A stretch of DNA of 64,000 nt from Pseudorhodoplanes sinuspersici (GCF_002119765.1 NZ_CP021112.1:4086501-4150500), one strand, 5' to 3'. Positions 36,716 to 46,453 are shown, counted from the stretch's first letter. Notes: a model not told the origin generated them from the letters alone. Translations and numbers: made by a program.

Positions 36716-37243
36716 CTAGCTGTCCGGAATTTCCGCCTCGGCGGCCAGCGGCTTGGATCGCCGAATCAATTGCTGCAGTGCACGGGCAAAGGCATCCCGG
36801 TCGGCCGGATCGATGGCCTCGATCAGTTCGCGCGCGAACGCGACGGCGCCGGGCGCAAGTTCGTCATAAATGGCCCGGCCCTCCGGTGTCAGCGACAGGA
36901 AGGATTCGCGTAGATCCGAACGATTGACCCGTCGGGCCAGAAGCTTGTTCTTCTCCAATTGTGCGACCGCCCGCGACACCTTGGTCTTGTGCATGTGGGT
37001 GTGCTCGCCCACGGCCTTGCCGGTCATGGTCTCGAATTCGCCGAGCGTAACCAGCACACGCCATTCCGGCACACCGATGCCGTATCGTTCCACGTAGAGG
37101 CGTGACAGGGCTTGTGAGACGAGGCTGGCCGCGACGTTGAGTTGATAGGGCAGGAAATCATCGAGGCGTAGCGGCGCATGGCGGTTTGATCGCCGTGGCT
37201 CGCTCGTCTCGGCAGTGGGTTGTCCTTTGATCTGCGTCGCCAT
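36716..37243 (-). CDS. MarR-family transcriptional regulator
   Basis: A 175-residue protein. Residues 25-150 form the winged-helix domain: QLNVAASLVSQALSRLYVERYGIGVPEWRVLVTLGEF, then recognition helix HMHKTKVSRAVAQLEKNKLLARR and the wing NRSDLRESFLSLTPEGRAIY. It probably senses a small aromatic compound and represses nearby catabolic genes; with maiA below, P450 above and hmgA beyond, a homogentisate-pathway regulator is a reasonable inference, untested. Its stop lies in a family I repeat. Confidence 0.88.
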   Translation of the reverse strand: MATQIKGQPTAETSEPRRSNRHAPLRLDDFLPYQLNVAASLVSQALSRLYVERYGIGVPEWRVLVTLGEFETMTGKAVGEHTHMHKTKVSRAVAQLEKNKLLARRVNRSDLRESFLSLTPEGRAIYDELAPGAVAFARELIEAIDPADRDAFARALQQLIRRSKPLAAEAEIPDS

Positions 37244-37400
37244 GATCGCGCTTGGTTATTCCTCGTATTGGCGGTCGGGGACCATGGCGTAACTTTCTGG
37301 CCCGCGCAACGCCGCGCCGCATCGCGGTAAATAGAATGGTCGGATTGACAATCGATGGCCGCTCGGGCTGCTAATCCGCCAAAAGAGCACGGGAGCCGAA

Positions 37401-38636
37401 ATGCCCAGATTTGCCAACGCGGACGAAGCGGCGCAGGCGGCGCGCTCGTTTGACCTGAAACGCCTGCCGCCGGATTTTATCGACGATCCGTATCCTTGGT
37501 ATCATGCACTGCGCGAGCACGATCCTGTGCATCGCATGCCGGACGGCAGCTATTTCATCACGCGCTACGACGATTGCGAAGCGCTCTACAAGGACGCGAA
37601 GACCTATTCGTCCGACAAGAAGATCGAGTTCAGACCGAAATACGGCGACTCGCTTCTGTTCGAGCATCACACCACCAGTCTCGTCTTCAACGATCCGCCA
37701 CTGCACACCCACGTGCGCCGGGCTATCTCCGGCGCGCTATCGCCGCGTGCCATCGCCGAGATGGAGGTCGGGTTGATCGAATTGGTGGATCGCCTTCTGG
37801 CACGGCTGGAGCAGAAACGGAATGTCGATCTCATCGAGGATTTTGCCTCTGCGATTCCGGTCGAAATCATCGGGAATCTGCTCGGCGTTCCGCATAATGA
37901 GCGTGAGCCCTTGCGCGGCTGGTCGCTCGCGATTCTCGGTGCGCTGGAGCCGGTGTTGACCGACGCACAAACCAAAGCCGGGAACGACGCGGTGCGCGAT
38001 TTCCTCGCTTATCTGAAAATCCTGACCGACGACCGCCGCCGCAATCCGGGCGATCCCGACAAGGATGTGCTGACGCGCCTGATCAACGGCGAGCATGACG
38101 GCCACAAGCTGACCGAAACCGAGCTCCTCCAGAATTGTATTTTCATCCTGAATGCCGGTCACGAGACAACGACCAATCTGATCGGCAATGCCCTGCATCT
38201 GCTGCAGCAATGGCCCGATCAGAAGCGCCGGCTGATGGACGACCCCGGCCTGATGAAAACGGCGGTGGAAGAGGTGTTGCGTTTTGAAAGCTCGAACCAG
38301 CTCGGCAACCGGCGTGTGGTGATCGACACGGTGCTGGGCGGGGTGCCGATGAAGGAGGGCGATCTCATCACCATTGCCATCGGCGCGGCCAATCGCGATC
38401 CGAAATATTTTCCCGATCCGGACCGGTTCGATGTCGGCCGCAACCCCAACCGGCATCTGGCCTTTGCCAGCGGCATTCACGTCTGCGCGGGCATGAATGT
38501 CGCGCGGCTCGAGGGCCGCATTGCGCTGGAGCGATTTTTGAAACGCTTCCCGAACTATCGGCTGGATGGCGAGCCGTTACGCTCGCCACGGGCGCGGTTC
38601 CGCGGGTTCATTACGCTGCCGGCGGTCGTAGGATGA
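37401..38636 (+). CDS. Cytochrome P450
   Basis: A 411-residue soluble P450. Motifs: I-helix oxygen groove NAGHETTTNLIG, K-helix ExxR in EEVLRFES, and the heme loop FASGIHVCAGMNVAR with the thiolate Cys. The loop has FAS in place of the usual FG, a variation known in bacterial P450s. It would need a separate ferredoxin and reductase, which are not adjacent. Substrate unknown. ATG 37401, 157 bases from the divergent MarR gene, so the regulator may control it. Confidence 0.92.
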   Translation: MPRFANADEAAQAARSFDLKRLPPDFIDDPYPWYHALREHDPVHRMPDGSYFITRYDDCEALYKDAKTYSSDKKIEFRPKYGDSLLFEHHTTSLVFNDPPLHTHVRRAISGALSPRAIAEMEVGLIELVDRLLARLEQKRNVDLIEDFASAIPVEIIGNLLGVPHNEREPLRGWSLAILGALEPVLTDAQTKAGNDAVRDFLAYLKILTDDRRRNPGDPDKDVLTRLINGEHDGHKLTETELLQNCIFILNAGHETTTNLIGNALHLLQQWPDQKRRLMDDPGLMKTAVEEVLRFESSNQLGNRRVVIDTVLGGVPMKEGDLITIAIGAANRDPKYFPDPDRFDVGRNPNRHLAFASGIHVCAGMNVARLEGRIALERFLKRFPNYRLDGEPLRSPRARFRGFITLPAVVG

Positions 38637-38744
38637 GTGAAGCGCCACATCGCGATGTATCGTATTCGCAGTGCCGTCGCGCGTCGGCTCACGGTCGGAC
38701 TTATAGTGCTGAAAAGCCGGCGCGAAGCGCACGCTTTTGGAACC

Positions 38745-39017
38745 TTACCGCTTCCGGACGAAGGTCTGACGCCGGGTCGGCGGTGCGGCCATGGCGTTGC
38801 CACGGTGGCGGAAGCTGATGCGGCCACGTGACAAGTCGTAAGGCGACATCTCCACGATCACGCGATCGCCTACGCCCGTGCGGATGCGGAATTTGCGCAT
38901 CTTGCCCGCGGTGTAGGCGAGGATCTCGTGCTCGTTGTCGAGCTTCACCCGAAAATTGCCGTCCGGCAGCACTTCCGTCACCGTGCCATCGAACTCGAGC
39001 ATCTCTTCTTTCGACAT
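38745..39017 (-). CDS. infA: Translation initiation factor IF-1
   Basis: A 90-residue S1-fold protein; the body matches IF-1 ([71 protein letters not shown]). The family is usually 72 residues. Here a 17-residue basic/Pro/Ala tail ([12 protein letters not shown]) is added, as in many alphaproteobacteria. It binds the ribosomal A site in initiation. Good Shine-Dalgarno AGAAGGAAG precedes ATG 39017. It follows rhlE on the same strand. Confidence 0.96.
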   Translation of the reverse strand: MSKEEMLEFDGTVTEVLPDGNFRVKLDNEHEILAYTAGKMRKFRIRTGVGDRVIVEMSPYDLSRGRISFRHRGNAMAAPPTRRQTFVRKR

Positions 39018-39098
39018 TCAAACTTCCTTCTACGGCTGGAGCACTTTCCGGCAGAGCTTGCAGCGGCTCGCTGCGGAAGTGACCAAATATAAGACGCT

Positions 39099-39135
39099 GG
39101 AGCATGATCCGATCCCACAGGACGGATCATGCTCC
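39099..39135. repeat. Palindromic element family III, copy 2
   Basis: Perfect 12-bp arms GGAGCATGATCC (39099-39110) and GGATCATGCTCC (39124-39135) with a 13-base loop. It sits between the rhlE stop (39142) and the infA start and may act as the rhlE terminator or processing site. Confidence 0.75.
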
Positions 39136-39141
39136 GGTTTA

Positions 39142-40617
39142 TCAACGCGGGGCGGGCGCGTTCTGCCGTTGCCCACGGCGATCAGATCTGCGGCCCCGCA
39201 TGAAGCCGGCGGACGATATATCACCGCCGCCGGTTCCGCCATTGCGTTGCGGCTTGCCTGTGTATGGCTGGCCGGGGCCACGGCCGCCATTGTTTTGCGG
39301 CCTCGCAGTCTGCTGCGGCCCTCGCGGGGCACCGTCTTGTGTCCCTTGCGCTTCGCGTTCCCTCCGGCGGCGGCGCTGGCCGGCCCGGTTGCGCGGCTTG
39401 CCGTCGGGGCGGGCGGCGTGATTTTCCGAAGCGACCGAACGCGGTTCGGAAGTCGAACGGGCCTCGGCCGGCCTGCCTTCTGTCGATTTGCCGGCGCGTT
39501 TGTCCGTTGACGGCAGCTTCATGCGGATCAGTCTTTCGATGTCACGCAGATAGGCCCGCTCGTCATTGTCGCAGAACGAGATCGCGACACCATCGGCGCC
39601 GGCACGGGCGGTCCGGCCGATGCGGTGCACATAGCTGTCCGGCATGTTTGGCAAGTCATAGTTGATGACATGCGTGATGCCGTCGACATCGATGCCGCGT
39701 GCGGCGATGTCGGTTGCGATCAGTGTCTTGATGCGGCCGTTGCGGAAGGCGGCGAGGGCGCGCTCGCGCTGGTTCTGCGACTTGTTGCCATGGATCGCTT
39801 CGGCGGCCAGGCCCTTCTGCTCGAGCTGACGCACCACCTTGTCGGCACCGTGCTTGGTGCGGGTGAAGACGATAGCGCGGTCGATCGGCTCATTGCGCAA
39901 GATATCGGCGAGAAGGCCGGGCTTGCTGGCTTTGTCCACCAGCACGACACTCTGCGTGACACGCTCGGCGGTCGATGCCTGCGGCGTTACCGCGACGCGC
40001 GCCGGATCGCGCAGCATGATGCGGCCGAGTTCTTCGATCGGCGGCGGCATGGTGGCCGAAAAGAACAGCGTCTGGCGCTCTTTCGGCAGGCGGCTGACGA
40101 TTTTGCGGATATCGTTGATGAAGCCCATGTCGAGCATGCGGTCGGCTTCGTCGAGGACGAAGATTTCCACCTGATCGAGCGTGATCGCCTTCGCCTGGAC
40201 GAGATCCAGCAGCCGGCCAGGCGTGGCGACCAGAACATCGGCGCCATTCGCAGACGCCCTGATTTGGCGACCGATCGGAACGCCACCAATGGCCAGATTA
40301 ACGGCGCACTTCATGTAGCGGCCATAGGTCTTGAAGCTGTCGACGATCTGACCGGACAATTCGCGGGTCGGGCTCAGCACCAGCACACGACAGGTTTTGC
40401 GTTCGGGACGGCGGCGGTTGTTGGCGAGGTGATTGAGGATCGGCAGCGCGAAGGCAGCGGTCTTGCCGGTGCCGGTCTGCGCAATGCCGACGACATCGCG
40501 GCCCGCCAGAACCTGAGGAATGGTTTGCGCCTGAATAGGGGTCGGGGTTTCGTAACGTTCGTCAGTCAAGGCACGGGCGATGGGCTCGGCCAATCCAAGG
40601 TCAAGGAAAGCAGTCAA
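39142..40617 (-). CDS. rhlE: DEAD-box RNA helicase (RhlE type)
   Basis: A 491-residue helicase. Q motif [11 protein letters not shown], Walker [16 protein letters not shown] in [16 protein letters not shown], and RIGRTAR in the second domain. The C-terminal 110 residues are basic and Arg/Gly/Pro-rich, suiting RNA binding. It remodels RNA in ribosome assembly or decay. The start is TTG 40617: family sequence begins there (MTAFLDLGL) and an upstream ATG is closed by a stop. Divergent from hmgA with 337 bases between. Confidence 0.93.
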   Translation of the reverse strand: MTAFLDLGLAEPIARALTDERYETPTPIQAQTIPQVLAGRDVVGIAQTGTGKTAAFALPILNHLANNRRRPERKTCRVLVLSPTRELSGQIVDSFKTYGRYMKCAVNLAIGGVPIGRQIRASANGADVLVATPGRLLDLVQAKAITLDQVEIFVLDEADRMLDMGFINDIRKIVSRLPKERQTLFFSATMPPPIEELGRIMLRDPARVAVTPQASTAERVTQSVVLVDKASKPGLLADILRNEPIDRAIVFTRTKHGADKVVRQLEQKGLAAEAIHGNKSQNQRERALAAFRNGRIKTLIATDIAARGIDVDGITHVINYDLPNMPDSYVHRIGRTARAGADGVAISFCDNDERAYLRDIERLIRMKLPSTDKRAGKSTEGRPAEARSTSEPRSVASENHAARPDGKPRNRAGQRRRRREREAQGTQDGAPRGPQQTARPQNNGGRGPGQPYTGKPQRNGGTGGGDISSAGFMRGRRSDRRGQRQNAPAPR

Positions 40618-40873
40618 AATTTCAATCTTTCATGCGGCACGGTCGCCCGGCCCCATTGGGGGACACGGACGCGACGCGCGGGGTTCAAAGGACATCCCGC
40701 GTGGTCAGGGCTGCCGGCTAGATCTGTGGTGAAAAGCGGGCCGAAAACCAGCGTGTTAGATAAATGGTCTTCGTTCACGCGGCCCGCGAGCGGCTGAAGC
40801 CGACTCAAGGTGAGGATCATATGGCGGGTTTATTTGTTCGATTCAAGGCGGATATCGGGGGAAGGCGAGCAAA

Positions 40874-40902
40874 TTGACAATGGTTTCAAATGTAACTATC
40901 TT
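40874..40902 (+). promoter_or_regulatory. hmgA promoter, -35 and -10
   Basis: TTGACA at 40874-40879, 17 bases, then TATCTT at 40897-40902: a perfect -35 and a 4-of-6 -10 at the optimal distance. The expected start of transcription near 40909 leaves a leader of about 46 bases, with GAGGAGG just before the ATG at 40955. Confidence 0.7.
40880..40899. promoter_or_regulatory. Candidate regulator operator in the hmgA promoter spacer
   Basis: ATGGTTTCAAATGTAACTAT is palindromic at 14 of 20 positions (pattern ATnGTTnCAnnTGnAACnAT). It fills the whole spacer and the first bases of the -10, so a bound dimer would block RNA polymerase. The symmetry and size suit a MarR- or IclR-type dimer; the MarR gene at 36.7 kb is a natural candidate. 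Confidence 0.55.
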
Positions 40903-40954
40903 CCATCGTGCATAAGCGGTCCCTTGAGAGTCCGTACGTTGAGGAGGATGTGTC

Positions 40955-42352
40955 ATGGCTGATATCGACACCGCGCCGCGGGTCAAGCGGCAGGCTTCTC
41001 CCGCAGCTGTTACTGACAAGATCCGCACCGAACCGCTGGTCGATGCCGCCGAATACATGTCCGGTTTCGGCAATTCTTTCGAAACCGAAGCGCTCCCCGG
41101 GGCACTGCCGATCGGCCGCAACTCGCCGCAGAAGATCAATTACGGCCTCTATGCCGAGCAATTGAGCGGCTCGCCCTTCACAGCGCCGCAGGCGAGCAAT
41201 CAGCGTTCGTGGCTGTACCGCATCAGGCCGACCGTGCGGCATACCGGCCGGTTCCAAAAGATCGATCGCGGCTTCATTCGCACTGCGCCAGAACGCGATG
41301 ACAGTGACTTGCCGCTCGGGCAATTGCGCTGGGGCCCGGTACCGATCCCGAAAAAAAAGCTGACCTTTGTCACCGGCCTGCACACCATCACAGTTGCCGG
41401 TGATAGCGAGGCCATGAGTGGCATGGCCGCGCATGTGGTGATTGTCACCGAGTCGATGGTGCATGAGCATTTCTTCAATGCCGATGGCGAATTGCTGATC
41501 GTCGCACAGCAGGGCGCATTGCGCTTTCGTACGGAATTCGGACTGATCGAGATTGCGCCCGGCGAAATCTGTGTGATCCCGCGCGGGGTGATCTTCCGCG
41601 TCGAACTCGTCGATGGTCCGGCACGCGCTTACGTCTGCGAGAATTATGGTGGCGGCTTCACGCTGCCGGATCGCGGGCCGATTGGCGCCAATTGCCTTGC
41701 AAACCCGCGCGATTTCCTGACGCCTGTCGCCGCTTACGAGGATGTCGAAGAGCCATGTACGCTCTATGTCAAATGGGGCGGCGAACTCTTCAAGACCGAG
41801 GTGCCGCATTCGCCGCTCGATGTCGTCGCATGGCACGGCAATTACGCACCCTACAAATACAACCTGAAACACTTTTCGCCGGTCGGGGCGGTATTGTTCG
41901 ATCATCCCGATCCGTCGATCTTCACGGTGCTGACGTCGCCGTCCGAAACGCCAGGGACTGCGAATATCGACTTCGTGATCTTCCCGGAGCGCTGGGGCGT
42001 TGCCGAAAACACATTCCGCCCGCCCTGGTATCACCGCAACATCATGTCGGAATTCATGGGATTGGTGGAGGGCGTCTATGACGCCAAGCCCGAGGGCTTC
42101 GTGCCGGGTGGTTTCTCGCTGCACAATACCATGCTGCCGCATGGCCCTGATGTCGAAGCTTTCGAACAGGCCAGTAATGTCGAACTGAAGCCGGTGAAGC
42201 TCAGCAACACGCTCGCCTTCATGTTCGAGACTCGTTTCCGTCAGCGTGTGACGAAATATGCGGCCGAGCATGAAGCGCGACAAGACGATTACATTGATTG
42301 CTGGAAGGGGCTAAAGAAGCATTTCGATCCGAAACGCCGCGAGCCCCGCTGA
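40955..42352 (+). CDS. hmgA: Homogentisate 1,2-dioxygenase
   Basis: A 465-residue enzyme that opens the homogentisate ring to maleylacetoacetate with Fe(II) and O2. Family marks: [19 protein letters not shown] near residue 30, [16 protein letters not shown], and the metal-site stretch with [18 protein letters not shown] and [15 protein letters not shown], including the HxxNE-type ligands (YHRNIMSE), ending [16 protein letters not shown]. First gene of a likely operon, two bases before fahA. Confidence 0.97.
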   Translation: MADIDTAPRVKRQASPAAVTDKIRTEPLVDAAEYMSGFGNSFETEALPGALPIGRNSPQKINYGLYAEQLSGSPFTAPQASNQRSWLYRIRPTVRHTGRFQKIDRGFIRTAPERDDSDLPLGQLRWGPVPIPKKKLTFVTGLHTITVAGDSEAMSGMAAHVVIVTESMVHEHFFNADGELLIVAQQGALRFRTEFGLIEIAPGEICVIPRGVIFRVELVDGPARAYVCENYGGGFTLPDRGPIGANCLANPRDFLTPVAAYEDVEEPCTLYVKWGGELFKTEVPHSPLDVVAWHGNYAPYKYNLKHFSPVGAVLFDHPDPSIFTVLTSPSETPGTANIDFVIFPERWGVAENTFRPPWYHRNIMSEFMGLVEGVYDAKPEGFVPGGFSLHNTMLPHGPDVEAFEQASNVELKPVKLSNTLAFMFETRFRQRVTKYAAEHEARQDDYIDCWKGLKKHFDPKRREPR

Positions 42353-42354
42353 CA

Positions 42355-43374
42355 ATGAAACTTGCCTCCTTGAAGAACGGCCGTGATGGACGGCTGATTG
42401 TTGTATCGCGCGATCTGTCGCGCTTTGCCGATGCCTCCGCCGTCGCTCCGACGCTGCAGGCCGCGCTCGATGATTGGGATTCGGCGTTGCCGCGCCTGAC
42501 TGAAATTGCCGATGGGCTCGAATCCGGCCGGCTGGCGAATCAGCCATTCGATCCGGCGAAATGTGCCTCGCCTTTGCCGCGTGCCTATCAATGGCTCGAT
42601 GGGTCGGCCTATGTGAATCACGTCGCGCTGGTGCGCCAGGCGCGCGGTGCCGAGGTTCCTGAGACCTTTTGGACCGATCCACTGATGTATCAGGGAATCT
42701 CCGACGTCATCATAGGACCACGCGATCCGATCTTGCTCGCCGACGAGGCGTATGGGATCGATCTCGAAGCCGAGGTCGTTGTCGTGCTCGGTGATGTGCC
42801 GATGGGCGCAACCCGCGAACAAGCCGTCAAGGCGATCAAGCTGATCATGCTGGTCAATGACGTTTCGCTGCGTAACCTGATTCCCGCCGAACTCGCCAAG
42901 ACCTTCGGCTTCCTGCAATCGAAACCGTCATCGGCTTTCTCGCCGGTCGCGGTGACGCCGGACGAACTCGGCAAGGCCTGGGACGGAGCCAAAGTGGACT
43001 TGCCGCTGCTGAGCTTTATCAACGGCCAGCCGCTCGGCAAGCCGGTCGCTTCGGTCGACATGACATTCGATTTTCCGACCTTGATCATGCACGCGACCAA
43101 GACTCGCGCGCTTAGCGCCGGCACCATTCTTGGCGCCGGCACGGTCTCGAACCGCGACGCCAATGGCGGACCCGGCAAGACCATCGCAGATGGGGGCTTG
43201 GGCTATTCGTGCCTTGCGGAACAGCGGACGGTCGAAACCATTTTACACGGCAAACCGTCGACGCCGTTCCTGAAATTTGGCGATCGCGTCCGTATCGAAA
43301 TGAACGACAAGGACGGCAAATCGATCTTTGGCGCGATCGATCATGAGGTGGTGCGCTACACGCCGCCGAAATAA
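42355..43374 (+). CDS. fahA: Fumarylacetoacetate hydrolase-family protein
   Basis: A 339-residue hydrolase that splits fumarylacetoacetate to fumarate and acetoacetate in this pathway. The FAH fold shows in the metal-binding DLEAEVVVVLGDVPMGATREQAVKAIKLIMLVNDVSLRNL block, SKPSSAFSPVAVTPDEL and AGTVSNRDANGGPGKTI. Shorter than mammalian FAH (about 420), but normal for bacterial hmg clusters. It begins two bases after the hmgA stop, so translation is probably coupled. Confidence 0.93.
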   Translation: MKLASLKNGRDGRLIVVSRDLSRFADASAVAPTLQAALDDWDSALPRLTEIADGLESGRLANQPFDPAKCASPLPRAYQWLDGSAYVNHVALVRQARGAEVPETFWTDPLMYQGISDVIIGPRDPILLADEAYGIDLEAEVVVVLGDVPMGATREQAVKAIKLIMLVNDVSLRNLIPAELAKTFGFLQSKPSSAFSPVAVTPDELGKAWDGAKVDLPLLSFINGQPLGKPVASVDMTFDFPTLIMHATKTRALSAGTILGAGTVSNRDANGGPGKTIADGGLGYSCLAEQRTVETILHGKPSTPFLKFGDRVRIEMNDKDGKSIFGAIDHEVVRYTPPK

Positions 43375-43441
43375 CGACGATAAAAGACGCGAGCCTGCGA
43401 CATGCGCAGGCCATTTCAGGGTTGGAAACGAAAGGTGGCTG

Positions 43442-44392
43442 ATGGCCAAGGGCTTTGCTTCGACCGGCGACACCGCCGACAAGACCATCTCATTCGATGA
43501 GATCGGTCGCGATCTCTATGCCTTCACCGCGGAAGGCGACCCGAATTCCGGCATCATCATTGGCGATGACGGCGTCATGGTGGTGGATGCGCAGGCAACA
43601 CCGGTGATGGCGCTGGAGGTGATCGAGCGGGTGCGCAAGGTCACCGACAAGCCGATCAAGTATGTGCTGCTGAGCCATTATCATGCCGTGCGGGTGCTCG
43701 GGGCGTCGGCCTATGATGAGGCGGAGATTCTTGCATCCGACACGACGCGTGACCTGATCGTCGAACGTGGTCAGCAGGACAAGGATTCGGAGATCGGCCG
43801 TTTCCCGCGGCTGTTTCGGGCGGTCGAATCCATTCCGGGTCTGACATGGCCGACCATCACCTTCCAGAAGCAGATGTCGGTCTGGCTCGGCAAGCGCGAA
43901 GTGCGCATCATGCATATCGGGCGCGGGCACACGGCGGGCGACGTCGTCGCCTGGGTGCCGGACGCCAATGTTGTCTTCTCCGGCGATCTCGTCGAATATC
44001 ATTCGGCCTGTTACTGTGGCGATGCGCATCTGAAGGACTGGCCAGAGACATTGAAGCGTCTCGGCGAATTCAAGGCCAATGCGTTGGTGCCGGGCCGCGG
44101 TGCTGCGCTGGCGACGCCGGACAAAGTGCGTGATGGTATCGAAGGCACGCGCGATTTTCTGTCGGCGCTTTATGATTCCGCGAAAGCAGGCGTCGCCAAG
44201 GGCTTGTCGCTGAAAGATACATTCGTTGCGACGAAGCAGGTCATGGACCCGAAATTCGGAAGCTACGCGATCTACGAACATTGCATGCCGTTCAACGTTG
44301 CACGGGCATATGACGAGGCCAAGGGCGTCGATCATCCCGTGATCTGGACGGCGGAGCGCGATCGCGAAATGTGGGCGGCATTGCAGGGTTAG
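43442..44392 (+). CDS. MBL-fold hydrolase-like protein lacking part of the metal site
   Basis: A 316-residue metallo-beta-lactamase-fold protein: GIIIGDDGVMVVDAQ, then LLSHYHAVRVLGASAY, GRGHTAGDVVAW and FSGDLVEY. The usual HxHxDH is HYHAVR, and the last ligand (usually PGHG) is PGRG; so only H, H, H and one D remain of the normal ligands. It may bind one metal or serve another role. Third gene of the hmg operon, 67 bases after fahA and 27 before the flavoprotein. Start ATG 43442. Function in the pathway unknown. Confidence 0.85.
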   Translation: MAKGFASTGDTADKTISFDEIGRDLYAFTAEGDPNSGIIIGDDGVMVVDAQATPVMALEVIERVRKVTDKPIKYVLLSHYHAVRVLGASAYDEAEILASDTTRDLIVERGQQDKDSEIGRFPRLFRAVESIPGLTWPTITFQKQMSVWLGKREVRIMHIGRGHTAGDVVAWVPDANVVFSGDLVEYHSACYCGDAHLKDWPETLKRLGEFKANALVPGRGAALATPDKVRDGIEGTRDFLSALYDSAKAGVAKGLSLKDTFVATKQVMDPKFGSYAIYEHCMPFNVARAYDEAKGVDHPVIWTAERDREMWAALQG

Positions 44393-44419
44393 CATCGAGA
44401 CGTAACGGGAGCACGGGCC

Positions 44420-46024
44420 GTGGGCGTCAATGAAAGAAAGTCGCTGTTTCATTTTGGCTATCGGCGTTCGCCTGATCAGGGCGCGGCAACGCCGGTGCGG
44501 CATCAGGTGGTCATTGTCGGGGCCGGGCCTGTAGGGTTGTCGATGGCGATTGATCTTGCCCAGCGCGGAATATCATCCGTGCTGCTCGACGACGCCGATC
44601 GGATCGGGGAGGGCTCGCGCGGACTTTGCTACTCGAAGCGCGCGCTGGAGATCTGGGACCGGCTCGGCGTCGGCGAGAAGCTCGTCGGCATGGGGGTCAC
44701 CTGGAAACTCGGCAAGGTCTATCTTGGCAACGAGATGGTCTATGCGTTCGATCTCCTGCCGGAGGACGGCCATAAGATGCCGGCTTTCATCAATCTGCAG
44801 CAATATTATCTGGAAAAGGCACTGGTCGACCGCGTGCTTGAGCTGCCGTCTATCGACCTGCGCTGGCGCAATCGCGTGACCGGCATGGAGAAGCGCAATG
44901 ACGGGGCGACGCTCACGATCGAAACTCCGGACGGTCCCTATCGGCTCGATGCTGCGTGGGTGATTGCGGCTGACGGCGCCCGCTCGACCATGCGGGATCT
45001 TCTTGGGCTGGAATTCAAGGGCCACACCTTCGAGGAAAAGTTCCTGATTGCCGATCTCAGGATGCCGGCCGATGACATCCCGACCGAACGGCGCTTCTGG
45101 TTCGATCCGCCATTTCATTCCGGACAGTCGGCATTGATGCACCGGCAGCCGGACGAATCCTGGCGCATCGACCTGCAGCTCGGTCCCGACGCGAATATCG
45201 AGGAAGAACTCAAGCCCGAAAGCTACGAGCCGCGCATCCGAAAGATGCTGGGGGATCGCAATTTCCACATCGATTGGGTCTCGATCTATCGCTTCAACTG
45301 CCGCAGGATCGATCGCTTCGTTCACGGGCGCGTCGTGTTTGTCGGCGATGCGGCGCACCAGGTTTCTCCGTTCGGAGCGCGCGGTGCCAATTCCGGCGTC
45401 GAGGATGCCGAGAACCTGGCCTGGAAACTGGTGGCTGTCCTCCGCGGGGACGCGGGCGAGAACCTCATCGAAAGTTATGATCTCGAGCGCACGCAGGCTG
45501 CGGACGAGAATATCGGGCATTCGACCCGCTCGACCGATTTCATCGCCCCGCGCTCGCCTGCCGAGCGAGCGCTGCGCAACGCCGTGTTATCGCTGGCGCC
45601 GCACGCGGAATTTGCGCGCCGCATGGTCAATTCCGGGCGGCTTTCGGTCGCGAGCATCTACGATACGCCGCTGTCCACTCCCGATGAGGAAAGCTTCGGT
45701 GGTTCGGCATGCCTTGGCGGTCCGGCGCTCGACGCCGCGATGCAGACCGCCGACGGCGCTGCCTGTTATCTCCTGGAGAATCTGTCGGATCGGTTCGAGC
45801 TATTGTACGTCGCCAACGGTTCAGCGCCAGTGGTCCCGGACGACATCAAACTCACGGTCATCGGCCACGACCTCATCGACGCGCGCAATGATTTCCAAAC
45901 ACGTTTCGATGCCGAGCCGGGATCGGCTTACTTGCTGCGGCCTGACCAGCACATCTGCGCACGCTGGCGGCATCCGACCTTCGACAAGATCGCCGCGGCG
46001 CGAGCCCGCGCTCTTGCGCGATAA
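44420..46024 (+). CDS. FAD-dependent aromatic monooxygenase (MhpA/MhaA-like)
   Basis: A 534-residue flavoprotein of the class A hydroxylases. FAD site VVIVGAGPVGLSMAIDLAQRG near residue 30, DG motif ADGARSTMRDLLG, and the GD motif VVFVGDAAHQVSPFGARGANSGVEDAENLAWKL. Such enzymes use NADPH and O2 to put OH on a ring. In a homogentisate operon the likely product is homogentisate, as with MhaA (3-hydroxyphenylacetate 6-hydroxylase of Pseudomonas putida U). That is an inference from context. GTG start 44420. A DUF2783 gene lies beyond an opposite-strand gene. Confidence 0.85.
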   Translation: MGVNERKSLFHFGYRRSPDQGAATPVRHQVVIVGAGPVGLSMAIDLAQRGISSVLLDDADRIGEGSRGLCYSKRALEIWDRLGVGEKLVGMGVTWKLGKVYLGNEMVYAFDLLPEDGHKMPAFINLQQYYLEKALVDRVLELPSIDLRWRNRVTGMEKRNDGATLTIETPDGPYRLDAAWVIAADGARSTMRDLLGLEFKGHTFEEKFLIADLRMPADDIPTERRFWFDPPFHSGQSALMHRQPDESWRIDLQLGPDANIEEELKPESYEPRIRKMLGDRNFHIDWVSIYRFNCRRIDRFVHGRVVFVGDAAHQVSPFGARGANSGVEDAENLAWKLVAVLRGDAGENLIESYDLERTQAADENIGHSTRSTDFIAPRSPAERALRNAVLSLAPHAEFARRMVNSGRLSVASIYDTPLSTPDEESFGGSACLGGPALDAAMQTADGAACYLLENLSDRFELLYVANGSAPVVPDDIKLTVIGHDLIDARNDFQTRFDAEPGSAYLLRPDQHICARWRHPTFDKIAAARARALAR

Positions 46025-46033
46025 GCGTAAGGA

Positions 46034-46453
46034 TCACGCCGGCATGCGCATCGACGACAGCATTTCGCCACAGGCCTTGATGCAGTCGTTACAGACCTTG
46101 GCGCAGACCGCGCAGTGCTTGTGCAATTCGGCATGCCGCTCGCATTCGGCGGCACAGGCGCGGCAGAAGGCGATGCAAGTCGTCAATTGTGCTTCGAGCA
46201 ACTGGCGATGGCCGACCTTGTTGGCGCGCGACATGATGCTTCCGGTCGCCGTACAGACGGCCGCGCAATCATGATTGAGGCGGATGCACGATATCAGACG
46301 GTCGACGTCCTTTTCCGCGAGGCAGGCATCGGCACAAGCCGTGCAGGTTTCGACGCAGGCAAAACAGGCGTCGATGCAGCGGCTCATAACCTCAGCGTGG
46401 CTTGGATGCTCCGGGTGCGAGCGGAACATGTTTTTGACGACGGCAGCGGACAT
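46034..46453 (-). CDS. Four-helix-bundle cysteine-rich copper-storage-like protein (DUF326/Csp3)
   Basis: A 139-residue protein with about 18 cysteines spaced along four helices in CxxxC and CxxC patterns (for example CFACVETCTACADAC). No signal peptide, so it is cytosolic like Csp3. Family members bind many Cu(I) ions inside the bundle. It lies on the minus strand, between the flavoprotein gene and its likely DUF2783 partner, so it interrupts that pair. Start ATG 46453. Confidence 0.85.
   Translation of the reverse strand: MSAAVVKNMFRSHPEHPSHAEVMSRCIDACFACVETCTACADACLAEKDVDRLISCIRLNHDCAAVCTATGSIMSRANKVGHRQLLEAQLTTCIAFCRACAAECERHAELHKHCAVCAKVCNDCIKACGEMLSSMRMPA

Larger units (their letters stand above)
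40618..40954. other. 337-base divergent region between rhlE and hmgA
   Basis: No gene. It carries the hmgA promoter and palindrome (40874-40902) and presumably the rhlE promoter, which I could not locate. No other structure noted. Confidence 0.6.

Noticed and set aside
37345-37375. TTGACA upstream of the P450 gene as a promoter
   Set aside because: The best -10 (GCTAAT) is 19 bases away and poor, so I do not call a promoter.
40886-42283. A 465-codon minus-strand frame over hmgA
   Set aside because: HmgA is unmistakable on the plus strand.
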